This document shows positions 31,179-39,470 of a DNA stretch of 64,000 nt, in pieces. Position 1 is the stretch's first letter. Every line of letters begins with the position of its first letter. This DNA comes from Pelomonas sp047654785 (lineage in GTDB: Bacteria > Pseudomonadota > Gammaproteobacteria > Burkholderiales > Burkholderiaceae_C). Under the pieces are notes generated by a model. It saw only the letters and a list, made by a program, of their open reading frames with translations. It had not been told where the DNA came from and searched no databases. The translations under genes were made by a program, and so were the position numbers. The stretch spans positions 930,001 through 994,000 of the forward strand of contig NZ_JASGKQ010000001.1 in the NCBI RefSeq assembly GCF_047654785.1. The letters run 5' to 3'.

Positions 31179-34100
31179 TCACGTCCCCGCCCGGGCCAGC
31201 AGCACGAACGCCGCCCAGTCCCGCGCCGGGGCGCCTTCGGCCATCGCCTGCCGCTGCGCGTCCTGCAGCGCCCGCGCGGCGTGGCCGGCGTGACGCGCAT
31301 ACGCCGCGTAGAAACGCTGCATGAAGCGCGCGGTGGCGCGATCGTCCACGCGCCACAGGCTGGCCAGCACCTGGTCCGCGCCGTGATCGAGCAGGGCGGA
31401 CGCCAGCCCGTCGACCTCCCGGCCGTCGCCGGTCCCGTCGGCCACGGCGGTCTCGCAGGCCGACAGCGTGACCAACCGGGACGTGCCCAGGTCCAGGCGC
31501 CGCATGCGTTCGAGCGGCAGGCGCTGGCCGTCGCCCAACAGCAGCCAGGACTTCGAGATGCTGCCCGGCCGCAGCACGAAATGGGTGCTGATGTGCAGCA
31601 GCCCGCCGCGGCCGGCCTCCGCCAGCGCCGCCTCGGTGAACAGGCCGTTGAGCCGGCCGAGGCCGGGCAGCGGGCCGTGCCCGCGCGCATCGGCCGCGCA
31701 GCGGTCGCTACCGGCGGCGCCGTCCAGGCCGAGCACCGGCCCGTCGACGATGCCGCACAGCTCCTCGGCGACGCCGGGCAGCGCCGGCAGGCCCTGCAAG
31801 GCCTGCGTGACGCCGAAAGCGGCGATCCGCAGCGCCGCGTGCGCGGGCCGGGCGGTGGCGGTCGGGGCCAGTCCGCCGGCCACGACCCAGCGGTAGCCCG
31901 ACGCCAGGGGCTGCCTGCCGTCGTGCATCAGGCCCGGCGGCAGGTAGCGCAGCGGTCCGTCCAGCCAGGTCGTGATCTGCGTGGCGCCTTCGTGGCGGGC
32001 CGCGGCGTCCACCCAGCGGCCCAGCCGCGCATACAGCTGGTGGGCGAGCGGCTGCACTGCGCCGGCATCGGCCGGACGGGCCAGTGCGTCGCGCAGCGCG
32101 GCGATGTCGCGGGCGATGTCGGCGGCGGGCAGGTCGAGCTGGTGCAGCTGCGTGCGGCGAGCGCCGATCAGCAGCAGGCTCAGGCGCCGTTCGCCGGCCA
32201 GCGTGTAGACATGCAGTTCGCCGGCCGGGGGACGGGCTGGCAGGCGAGCCGCCAGGGCCGTGCGGCCTCGTGCCGTCGGCCGCGCCGGCAGGCCCAGGGC
32301 GGCCAGCACCTCGTCCAGCCCCGCCACGCGGCGCTCGCGGCGCGCGGCCTCGTCGCGGCGCAGTTGCGCCAGGCGGGCGGACTCGGCGGCCGTGATGCGC
32401 TGCGCGGCCGCGCGTTCACCGAGCCGGCGCAGTTCGTCGGTGCGCGCGGGCTCGTCCGGGAGCGCCGCCTCGAGGCGGCGCTGGGCCATCTGCTCCGCTG
32501 CGTTGAGCGTCACGCCGCCACCCGCATCCGCGTCGGCGACGCCGCGTTCGTTGAAGTCGGCCTGCTCCTGCCGCTTCAGCAGGCGCATCACGGTCAGCGC
32601 TTCGGGCAGGCGCTGCGCCTGCAGCAGCCAGTCGGCCACGCGGCGGTACAGCGGCGCCTTGTCGGCCAGGTAGCGGCCGTCGGCCACGGTACCCAGCGGC
32701 AGCAGGCGCTGGCGCTGCTGTTGCAACCGGGTCAGGGCCAGCTTGCCGGCGAAGATGGCCGCATCGCGCCGGCCGGCATCGGCCAGCACGTCGGCCCACA
32801 GCGCCAGCGCCTGCCACTGCAGGCGGGGCTGGCCCGAGGCGAGCGCCGCCGCCACGGCCTGGCGCACGGCGGCGGCGGCGTCGGCGGCATCGCCGGCCGC
32901 ACGGGCGCGGCGCGCCAGCGACATCTGCATCAGCGCATCGGTGTCCGGCGTGCCGGCCGCATCGGTGGCGGGCGGGCAGGGCGCGGCCTGCAGTTCGCAG
33001 GCCCGGGTCTGCAGGAAGCGCCGGTCGGGATGCGTGGCCGGCAGCGCGGCGGCCACGGCCTGGTCGGCGGCCCGCCAGGCCGCGGCTGCCGCGGCGACGT
33101 CGCCCCGGCGCTGGGCCAGCGTGGCCCGCAGCGCGTGGAGCCGGGCGGATTCTTCGGGGCTGCGCGGCCGCGGGTCGGTGTCCACGAGGCGCAGCGTCGA
33201 TGCGGCTTCGTCCAGATCGCCCACCTCGATCATCGCCAGCGCATAGCCCAGGCGCAGCGCGAGCGCGGTGTCGGCTTCGGGCGCACCGACGGTGGTGCCC
33301 AGCAAGGCCAGCGCGCGGCGGTAGGTCGCCACGCCCTGCCCCAGTTCGCCCAGCGCCAGTTGCGCCTCGGCCTGGCGGCGCAGCGGGCGGGCGCCGCGCG
33401 CGGTGCGGGCTTCGGGCCGGGCGGCCAGCGCGGCGACGGCGTCCTCGGCCACGGTCAGCGCGTCCGCCGGCCGGCCGCGCGCCAGCAGCAGGCCAGACAG
33501 CGTCTCGCGCAGTGAGGCCTGGTGGCCCCACAGGTCCACCGCATCGGCGGCCTGGGCGCCGAGGGCCTGCGCCAGCGCCTCCCGGAGCGCGGCTTCCGCG
33601 TCATCGAAGCGGCCCAGGCTCATCAGCAGCAGGCCGCGGTTCTGCATCGCGTTGGCCAGGTTCACGGCGTCCTGCGCGACGCGGTCCTGGCGCAGTGCGA
33701 TCTCGCGCTCGGTGTAGCCCAGCGCCTCGTCCAGCCGCGACTGGCGGCGGGCCAGGTTGGCCAGTGCGTTGAGCGCCGCCGCGGCCTCGGGGGCCAGCGT
33801 CCCGAGGTCGGCCCGGGCCTCTTCGAGCAGGCCTTGCAGCAGCGATTGCGCCTCGTCGTAGCGGCGGGCGCGCGACAGCATCGCGCCGTGGTTGAGCCGC
33901 AGGCGCAACCGCTCGCTGATGCTGGCCCGGGACTGCGGGTCGGCTTGCGCCTCCACCGCGCGCTGGGACCACTGCAGCGCCACGTCCAGCTGGCCGCGCT
34001 GGAGGCCGATGACCGCCAGCATGCCGGCCACCTGCGCGCTGTTGTCGCGTTGCGCCGGGCCGGCCGCGGCGTAGCGGGCGTAGGCCGCTTCCAGCAGCGG

Positions 34101-34433
34101 CTCGGCGTCGGCCGATCGGCCCAGCCAGACCAGCGCGGCCGCCACCTTGGCCTGCCAGTCGGTGCGCAGCAGCGCGGAACTGGCCGGGTCGCGCGCGACC
34201 TGCCGCCAGCCCTGGCAGGCCTCGTCCAGCCCCGCGCCGGTGGTGGCCGCCTGGGCGGCGGTGATGCGCCGGTTCAGCGCCTCCAGGTCGGCCGCGCCGC
34301 CCGGCGTCTCGGCCACCGTGGCGCAGGCTGTCTCCAGCGCGGTGGTGTCGTCGGCGGCGGCGCAGGTGCCGGCGGCCAGCGCGAGGGCCAGGGCCAGGCT
34401 GCGGGCGCCGGTTTTCCATCCCGATGCGGTCAT
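31179..34433 (-). CDS. Secreted TPR-CHAT (caspase-like) protein
   Basis: A 1084-residue protein with an N-terminal signal peptide (about residues 1-27, ending TCAAA), an Ala/Leu-rich helical TPR array over about residues 60-620, a charged coiled segment about 640-760, and a C-terminal CHAT domain (about 780-1084). The caspase-type dyad is visible: His951 in LLHISTHFV and Cys993 in VTLSACETA, so the protease fold looks competent. CHAT peptidases cut partner proteins in signalling and immunity. The start overlaps the stop of the membrane-protein gene (ATGA), within an operon with an ECF sigma factor. A signal peptide on a CHAT protein points to periplasmic action, which is inference. Confidence 0.9.
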   Translation of the reverse strand: MTASGWKTGARSLALALALAAGTCAAADDTTALETACATVAETPGGAADLEALNRRITAAQAATTGAGLDEACQGWRQVARDPASSALLRTDWQAKVAAALVWLGRSADAEPLLEAAYARYAAAGPAQRDNSAQVAGMLAVIGLQRGQLDVALQWSQRAVEAQADPQSRASISERLRLRLNHGAMLSRARRYDEAQSLLQGLLEEARADLGTLAPEAAAALNALANLARRQSRLDEALGYTEREIALRQDRVAQDAVNLANAMQNRGLLLMSLGRFDDAEAALREALAQALGAQAADAVDLWGHQASLRETLSGLLLARGRPADALTVAEDAVAALAARPEARTARGARPLRRQAEAQLALGELGQGVATYRRALALLGTTVGAPEADTALALRLGYALAMIEVGDLDEAASTLRLVDTDPRPRSPEESARLHALRATLAQRRGDVAAAAAAWRAADQAVAAALPATHPDRRFLQTRACELQAAPCPPATDAAGTPDTDALMQMSLARRARAAGDAADAAAAVRQAVAAALASGQPRLQWQALALWADVLADAGRRDAAIFAGKLALTRLQQQRQRLLPLGTVADGRYLADKAPLYRRVADWLLQAQRLPEALTVMRLLKRQEQADFNERGVADADAGGGVTLNAAEQMAQRRLEAALPDEPARTDELRRLGERAAAQRITAAESARLAQLRRDEAARRERRVAGLDEVLAALGLPARPTARGRTALAARLPARPPAGELHVYTLAGERRLSLLLIGARRTQLHQLDLPAADIARDIAALRDALARPADAGAVQPLAHQLYARLGRWVDAAARHEGATQITTWLDGPLRYLPPGLMHDGRQPLASGYRWVVAGGLAPTATARPAHAALRIAAFGVTQALQGLPALPGVAEELCGIVDGPVLGLDGAAGSDRCAADARGHGPLPGLGRLNGLFTEAALAEAGRGGLLHISTHFVLRPGSISKSWLLLGDGQRLPLERMRRLDLGTSRLVTLSACETAVADGTGDGREVDGLASALLDHGADQVLASLWRVDDRATARFMQRFYAAYARHAGHAARALQDAQRQAMAEGAPARDWAAFVLLARAGT

Positions 34434-35029
34434 GGGCGGCCGGGCTCCGGCTTGGCGAACTCGATCTGCAGGCTGGGGCCGGCCGGCGCCGCCAGGCCGA
34501 GTCGCCCGAGGGCCGCGGCCTGCTCCGGCGGCAGCGGTACGGGCAGCGCCACGTCGATGCCGGCACGCCCCAGGCGTTCGAAGGGCTGGGCGTCGAAGCC
34601 GGCGGCACGCAGGGCCTGCAGCAGTTGCGCGCGGCGAGCCTCGGGGTCGGCAGCCCGGACCGTCTGCACCGGCGCGCCGCGCAGCGTGCCGCCGTCGTCC
34701 GGGCCTTCGTGCGGGGACAGCACGGCGAACATCACGCCGAACGCCGCGACGCTGGCGGCCAGCGCAGGCGGCCACCAGGCGCTGCGCCGGCGGGCGGGCG
34801 CGGCATCATTCGCCGTGGCGGCCAGTACGCCGGCAGCGCGCGCGCGGGCCAGCAGCCGACGGATGCGCGCGTCGGCGTCCGCCGGCCCGCCCTGCGGTGC
34901 CGCCGGGCGGTAGCTCAGCAGCGCGGCGCGCAGCCACGCGGCCTCCTTGCGCGTGCGCGCATCGGCAGCGTCGACGGTGCGGCCGGCCATCAGGTCCAGC
35001 CAGTGCGGGTCGTCGTCGGGGTCGGTCAT
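34430..35029 (-). CDS. Single-pass membrane protein in anti-sigma position
   Basis: A 199-residue protein: an acidic cytoplasmic N-terminus (1-80), an ARRR stretch, one transmembrane helix at about 85-105, and a C-terminal domain of about 90 residues predicted to be periplasmic. That is the topology of anti-sigma factors, although no ZAS zinc motif is present. Its gene overlaps both neighbours by four bases: the sigma-factor stop upstream and the CHAT start downstream. I infer that it controls the sigma factor and might be a CHAT substrate. Confidence 0.8.
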   Translation of the reverse strand: MTDPDDDPHWLDLMAGRTVDAADARTRKEAAWLRAALLSYRPAAPQGGPADADARIRRLLARARAAGVLAATANDAAPARRRSAWWPPALAASVAAFGVMFAVLSPHEGPDDGGTLRGAPVQTVRAADPEARRAQLLQALRAAGFDAQPFERLGRAGIDVALPVPLPPEQAAALGRLGLAAPAGPSLQIEFAKPEPGRP

Positions 35030-35664
35030 CGCGCTGCCGTGCCGGCGGGGTCGACCAGCGCATACCAGTCCGCGAAGAAGGGCCGCGCTTTCTTGCGGCA
35101 CTGCGAGATGAACTCGCGTGTGGCGCCGGGCGTGCGGCCGAGCAGGGCCTCGATGGCCGCGTTGTCCAGGCCGTCCTCGACCACCCAACGCAGCACCGTC
35201 GCATGCTCGGGATGGGCCGCCGCAAAGCGGTCGAAACCCTGCCGGAACACGGCCTCGACCTGGCGCTCCGCCAGTGCGGCTTCCGGCGTGGCCACGCGCT
35301 CGGCGGACAGGGCCCGCACGGCCGACTCGGCCTGCGGCGTCAGCCCGCCGCCGTCGCCGTGCAGCGGGTCTTCACGCGGCGCTTGCACGGTGCGCTGGCG
35401 CAGCGCGTCGAGCAGCGTGTGGCGCACGATCTGGTGGATCCAGGCCAGCGGGTCGCCTGGGCCGCGGAAGGTGGCGCAGCGCTGCCAGACCTTGACCATC
35501 GCGTCCTGCACCACGTCTTCGGCCGCCTGCCAGCTGCGCAGCGCGGTGGCGGCTTCGCGGTAGAAGCGCGCGCCGTGCTCGCGGTCGACCACGCGCAGCC
35601 AGGCCTCGATCTGGCGGCCGCCTTCGCGGCAGGCCTGGGCGAACGACTGGGCGGACAGTTGCAT
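35026..35664 (-). CDS. ECF-type RNA polymerase sigma factor
   Basis: A 212-residue sigma factor. Region 2 is at about residues 30-90 (AEDVVQDAMVKVW, then DPLAWIHQIVRHTLLDALR) and region 4 at about 140-202 with the helix-turn-helix DNAAIEALLGRTPGATREFI. It overlaps the downstream membrane-protein gene by four bases (ATGA). ATG 35664 was chosen because the sequence from there resembles the family; an in-frame ATG at 35688 adds eight residues. The target promoters are unknown, and the operon may control itself. Confidence 0.9.
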   Translation of the reverse strand: MQLSAQSFAQACREGGRQIEAWLRVVDREHGARFYREAATALRSWQAAEDVVQDAMVKVWQRCATFRGPGDPLAWIHQIVRHTLLDALRQRTVQAPREDPLHGDGGGLTPQAESAVRALSAERVATPEAALAERQVEAVFRQGFDRFAAAHPEHATVLRWVVEDGLDNAAIEALLGRTPGATREFISQCRKKARPFFADWYALVDPAGTAAR

Positions 35665-35707
35665 GGGGTGCGGGTGGCGGGCGGGCATCGATGGTACGGG
35701 CGCAGCG

Positions 35708-37519
35708 TCACAGCAGGCCGCTCTTCTGCGCGCGGGGCCTCAGGATGAATTCCATCCGGTCCCGGCACTGCTGGACGTTCAGGTAGCCGTCCCCGGCCAG
35801 CGCATCGTCCAGCTGGCGGCGCATCGCGGCGGCGTCCAGGCTCATCCACGTCACGAACCGCCCCAGGAAGCGGTCGTAGGCCGCGTCGCAGGCACCCGTG
35901 AGGTGGGTGTTGACGTTGCGGTCCATGCCCATCAGCTGCAGGAAGGTGCTGCCATGGCGGCCATCGGCGTAGGCCCGGCCGACGGCGCCCTCCCAGGCGG
36001 TGCGCTGGATCAGGAAGCGGTCGAGGTCGTTGATGAGCGTGGAGAACGCCAGGTACAGCCGCCCGCCGTCGGGGCAGCGTTGCTCGTAGCAGATCCAGAA
36101 CGCCTGGCGGGCCTGCGGGATCTCGCGTTCCATCGTGTCGAGGTATCGCTCGATCTCGGCGCGTGCCTTGCCGTAGGCCGAGACGATCTGGACGCCCGAA
36201 CTCACCATGCGGTAGAGCGCCGACTCCCGGGGCCGCAGCACCCAGACGCCGTGGGTGCTCGTCGATTCGACGGAGGGGTCGTCGGCGGCCCGCCGGGCCT
36301 GCTCGACCTTGTACTGGGCGATGTCCTTGAGCATCTGCGCGTGGTAGCGGCGGTCCAGCGCGCCCTTGTCGCCGAACTGCCCGGCGTACAGGTTCATGTA
36401 CCTGCCCAGCACGCCGGTGAACAGCTTGCCCGGCTGGCCCCAGCGGTGCACGCGCATCGTCAGCCGCATCACGGTGACGCCGATGCCGCCGTCCCACTGC
36501 TCGAAGGCAGCGCGTCCGGCCTCGCCCTTCGGGATGTGCTGGGCCCTGGCCACGCCGGAGGCCGCGAGCCGGGCCATGGCGGGCTCCAGCTGCCTGTTGA
36601 GGGCGGTGTAGTAGGCCTTGGCGTCCGGCACCTTGCCCCGCGCCTCCAGGCCGGCCAGCACCTTGTCGATCTCCTGGGCCAGCGCCCGCTCCTCGGCCGG
36701 CGCCAGCACCTGGGGCGCGTCGGCCCAGCGGCTGTGGTCCGCCGCGTGCCAGATGCCGGTGTCGATGTTCTCGCGCACCTCGTCATGGCGCGCGGCGAGC
36801 GCCGTCTGCGTGGGCGCCAGCCAGCCGCTTTCGCCGAATCCGGCCGTCAGCGCGCTGGCGAAATCGGCGGGGCAGGCGTCCCGTTCCACGTCGGCGACCT
36901 GGTCGGAGCGGGACTGGTAGGGGCGCAGCATCGGTGCGCTGAGCGCCTGCCGCGTGCCCGCCTGCCAGAAGAACATCTTGATCGACTCGGGGCGGAACGC
37001 CGGGTCGCCCGCCTCGGTGGCCGTGGGCTGGATGCGCCGGTACTCGCAGTCCAGCAGCGTGGCCGGCACCTCCTGTTGGGCCATCACGTCGCGGAACGTC
37101 AGGGTGCTGGCGCGCTGCAGGCTCAGCGTGTACAGGGCCAGCGAACGCATCGCGTCGCCGCCCACCTGCTGTTCGCGCCCGCCGCCGCTGCTGAAGACCC
37201 GCAGGCGTGCGATCTTGGCGGCGAACGCGGTGTCGAAGCCCCAGCGCGGCGGGCCGTCGTAGCGGCCGGGCTGGAAGGCCGGCGGCGCCGCTGCCGGGCG
37301 GCCCGCGTTCGGCAGCGACGGGAGCGCCGCGGGCGAGGCGGGCCGCGGCTCCGCCCGGGGGCGGGCGGCGGGCGCCGGGTTCTGGTCGCGCCGGAGCCGG
37401 AGCAGGTCCTGCAGGCTTTGCGCGCTGCAGGCGCCGGTGAGCAGGGTCGCCGCCAGCGCGATGACGAGGCGCGGGCTCCTCGTCCGGCGGGTCGGGGATG
37501 GCGGAAGGTCTGTCCTCAT
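35708..37519 (-). CDS. Large lipoprotein of unknown function, first gene of the sigma/CHAT operon
   Basis: A 603-residue protein with a basic N-terminus, a hydrophobic segment and a lipobox-like LLTGACS (Cys31), so probably a lipoprotein; a Pro/Ala/Arg-rich linker (about 45-85) precedes a long, mostly helical domain. It has four or more further cysteines (for example CEYRR, ACPADF, CYEQRCPDGG) that could form disulfides. I recognise no family. The sigma gene starts only 19-44 bases downstream, so the genes probably share a transcript. Confidence 0.8.
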   Translation of the reverse strand: MRTDLPPSPTRRTRSPRLVIALAATLLTGACSAQSLQDLLRLRRDQNPAPAARPRAEPRPASPAALPSLPNAGRPAAAPPAFQPGRYDGPPRWGFDTAFAAKIARLRVFSSGGGREQQVGGDAMRSLALYTLSLQRASTLTFRDVMAQQEVPATLLDCEYRRIQPTATEAGDPAFRPESIKMFFWQAGTRQALSAPMLRPYQSRSDQVADVERDACPADFASALTAGFGESGWLAPTQTALAARHDEVRENIDTGIWHAADHSRWADAPQVLAPAEERALAQEIDKVLAGLEARGKVPDAKAYYTALNRQLEPAMARLAASGVARAQHIPKGEAGRAAFEQWDGGIGVTVMRLTMRVHRWGQPGKLFTGVLGRYMNLYAGQFGDKGALDRRYHAQMLKDIAQYKVEQARRAADDPSVESTSTHGVWVLRPRESALYRMVSSGVQIVSAYGKARAEIERYLDTMEREIPQARQAFWICYEQRCPDGGRLYLAFSTLINDLDRFLIQRTAWEGAVGRAYADGRHGSTFLQLMGMDRNVNTHLTGACDAAYDRFLGRFVTWMSLDAAAMRRQLDDALAGDGYLNVQQCRDRMEFILRPRAQKSGLL

Positions 37520-37569
37520 GATGGCTTTCGTCGCAGGGTGGCAGCGGGATCAGGGGAGCAGGTCCCGCA

Positions 37570-37590
37570 GCGGCCGCGATTGGCGGCCGC
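37570..37590. repeat. GCGGCCGC inverted repeat
   Basis: Two copies of the self-complementary octamer GCGGCCGC separated by GATTG can form an 8-bp hairpin. It sits between the PaiB-like gene and the lipoprotein gene on the minus strand. No T-run follows, so a terminator role is uncertain. Confidence 0.4.
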
Positions 37591-37675
37591 CATCGGGAAA
37601 GACGACGGCGCCGCCGGTTTGTCAGGGCGCGGCCGGCCCCCTGCGGCCCTTGACGTCAGGCGCTGGCCCGATGGC

Positions 37676-38311
37676 TCATGCCTCGCGCGGCACGAACTCC
37701 CGCATCGCGTCGGCCAGGCCGTGCTCGCCGCGGGCCTGCAGCGCCCGGGCGGCGCCTTCGATGTCGCGCGCTTCCTTGTTCTGGCTCAGCTTGCGCTTGC
37801 CTTCCAGCCGGGTGATCTCCACCTCGATGCCGACGATCAGCGTCAGCAACTGGTCGATGTGGTCCGCCGGCGCGTCGCCCATCTTCCACGGCAGTGGCTC
37901 GCCGGCCTCGTGCCGGCGCGTCAGCCGCGCGACCAGGCCGCGCAGGAAGCGCTCGTCGTCGCGGATGCGCAGCCGCCCGTGCGCATGCACGACCTCGTAG
38001 TTCCACGTCGGCACCTGGCGGTGCGCCTCGTGCTTGCTGGGGTACCAGTTCGGCGACACGTAGGCCGCGGGGCCGCGGAACACCACCAGCACCGGCGCGC
38101 CGTCCGGCACCTGGCGCCACACCGGGTTGTTGCGGGCCACGTGGGCGCGCAGCAGGCCGTGAGCGCCTTCGCCCTCGGCCAGCTCGAACGGCAGGTGGTT
38201 GGCGTCCAGCCCCTCGGCCGTGTGCGTGACGAGCAGGCCCAGCGGGTGCGCGCGCATCAGCGCGTGCAGCGGCCCGGGGCGGGCCTCGCGGAATTGGTCG
38301 GGGGTGTACAT
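37676..38311 (-). CDS. PaiB-like FMN-binding protein
   Basis: A 211-residue protein of the PaiB family, flavin-reductase-fold proteins described as FMN-binding negative regulators. Characteristic segments are the N-terminal MYTPDQFRE, GLLRAHVARNNPVWR, the highly conserved AYVSPNWYPSKHEAHRQVPT and VVHAHGRLRI. It is 10 bases downstream of the oxygenase gene on the same strand, so they are probably co-transcribed. The regulatory target is unknown. Confidence 0.92.
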   Translation of the reverse strand: MYTPDQFREARPGPLHALMRAHPLGLLVTHTAEGLDANHLPFELAEGEGAHGLLRAHVARNNPVWRQVPDGAPVLVVFRGPAAYVSPNWYPSKHEAHRQVPTWNYEVVHAHGRLRIRDDERFLRGLVARLTRRHEAGEPLPWKMGDAPADHIDQLLTLIVGIEVEITRLEGKRKLSQNKEARDIEGAARALQARGEHGLADAMREFVPREA

Positions 38312-38321
38312 GGCGGCGGCG

Positions 38322-39164
38322 TCAGGCCTTGACGCCCAGCTCGCGCAGCCGCTCTTCGAGGTAGCTGCCGGCCGTGTAGCGGTCGCTCAGCACCACGTCG
38401 TCGCGCGGGTGCAGGAACAGCGGCAGCGACACGCGGCTCTTGCGCGCGCCCGCGCCGCTCGGGTTGACGACGCGGTGCTGCGTGGACGGGTAGTAGCCCG
38501 CGGACGCCTCCTGCAGCATGTCGCCGATGTTGATGGTCAGCGTGCCGAAGTCGCAGGGCACGTCGTGCCAGGTGCCGTCGGTGCCCTGCACCTGCAGGCC
38601 GGGCTCGTTGGCGGCGGGCAGGAGGGTCAGCAGGTTGATGTCGCCGTGCGGCGCGGCGCGCAGCGAGCCGGCCGGCTCCTGGCCCGTCAGCGGCGGGTAG
38701 CGCAGCACGCGCAGCAGCGTCTTGGTGCTGCCCTGGATCATGTTGGACAGCGGCTCGCGGTAGGTGGCCGCGATCCCGGGCGGCGTGTAGCGCTCGACCC
38801 AGGAGAGCAGTTCCTCGGCCAGCGCGTTGGCCTCGCGGTAGTAGGCGAGGGCGTCTTCCTTCAGCTGCGGCGGGATGCGGCCCCAGGGGTAGACGTGGAA
38901 GTACTCCTTGATGTCCTTCTGCTGGAAGCCCTTGGCCGTCTCGGAGATCTCGGTGGAGAACCAGCCGTCCTGTGTCTCCTTGGAGAAGGCGTAGGCGTCC
39001 TTGCCGTCGCCGTCGAAGAAGGCCAGCCAGTCGGCGTAGATCTTCTCGACCAGCGCCTGGCGGATCGGGTGGTGGGTCAGCACGCCGAAGCCGGTCTCGT
39101 GCAGGGAGCGGGTGAACTTCTCGGCCGCGTCGGGTGCGCGGTAATCGACGACCTGGACTTGCAT
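38322..39164 (-). CDS. 2-oxoglutarate/Fe(II)-dependent oxygenase (isopenicillin N synthase-like)
   Basis: A 280-residue oxygenase of the isopenicillin-N-synthase-like superfamily. The facial triad is visible as HGD (in AAPHGDINLLTLL) and a later His (STQHRVVNP), with the co-substrate Arg in RKSRVSLPLF. The N-terminal DIOX_N-like domain has ETGFGVLTHHPI. ATG 39164 has AGGAG just upstream. It would hydroxylate or desaturate a small molecule that cannot be identified here. Confidence 0.9.
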   Translation of the reverse strand: MQVQVVDYRAPDAAEKFTRSLHETGFGVLTHHPIRQALVEKIYADWLAFFDGDGKDAYAFSKETQDGWFSTEISETAKGFQQKDIKEYFHVYPWGRIPPQLKEDALAYYREANALAEELLSWVERYTPPGIAATYREPLSNMIQGSTKTLLRVLRYPPLTGQEPAGSLRAAPHGDINLLTLLPAANEPGLQVQGTDGTWHDVPCDFGTLTINIGDMLQEASAGYYPSTQHRVVNPSGAGARKSRVSLPLFLHPRDDVVLSDRYTAGSYLEERLRELGVKA

Positions 39165-39470
39165 GGGATCTCCTGGCTGTGTCCCTCGGCGCGGCCATTC
39201 CATCGCGGGGCCGGCGCGGGCGCGAAGTCTACGGGGGCGTCAACTTCACCGCGCCGCGCGGGTGAAATTTGTCGCGCCCCCGGCCGCTTGCGGGCCCAGG
39301 CCGCGGTGCTAGAGTTCGCCCCCTGATGGAACCCGTCTGTTCCTGGTCCTTCCCGTCCCTTTGCTGGCGACAGCGAGGTGGGTCGCAATCCGCCAATCGG
39401 TCGAGCCGTGTCGCGGAAGGTTCTTCAACCAGCCAACTCCCTGGAAGCCGGGGCATGAGGTGAGCGAGAG
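39165..39470. promoter_or_regulatory. Intergenic region with probable sucA promoter
   Basis: This 306-base gap has no gene. It contains TTCACC (39245-39250) and GGTGAA (39261-39266), an inverted repeat with a 10-base spacer, and then TTGCGG (39288-39293), a 16-base spacer and an extended -10 TGCTAGAGT (39307-39315), a plausible sucA promoter. The transcript leader would be about 150 bases. Nothing else was recognised. Confidence 0.45.
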
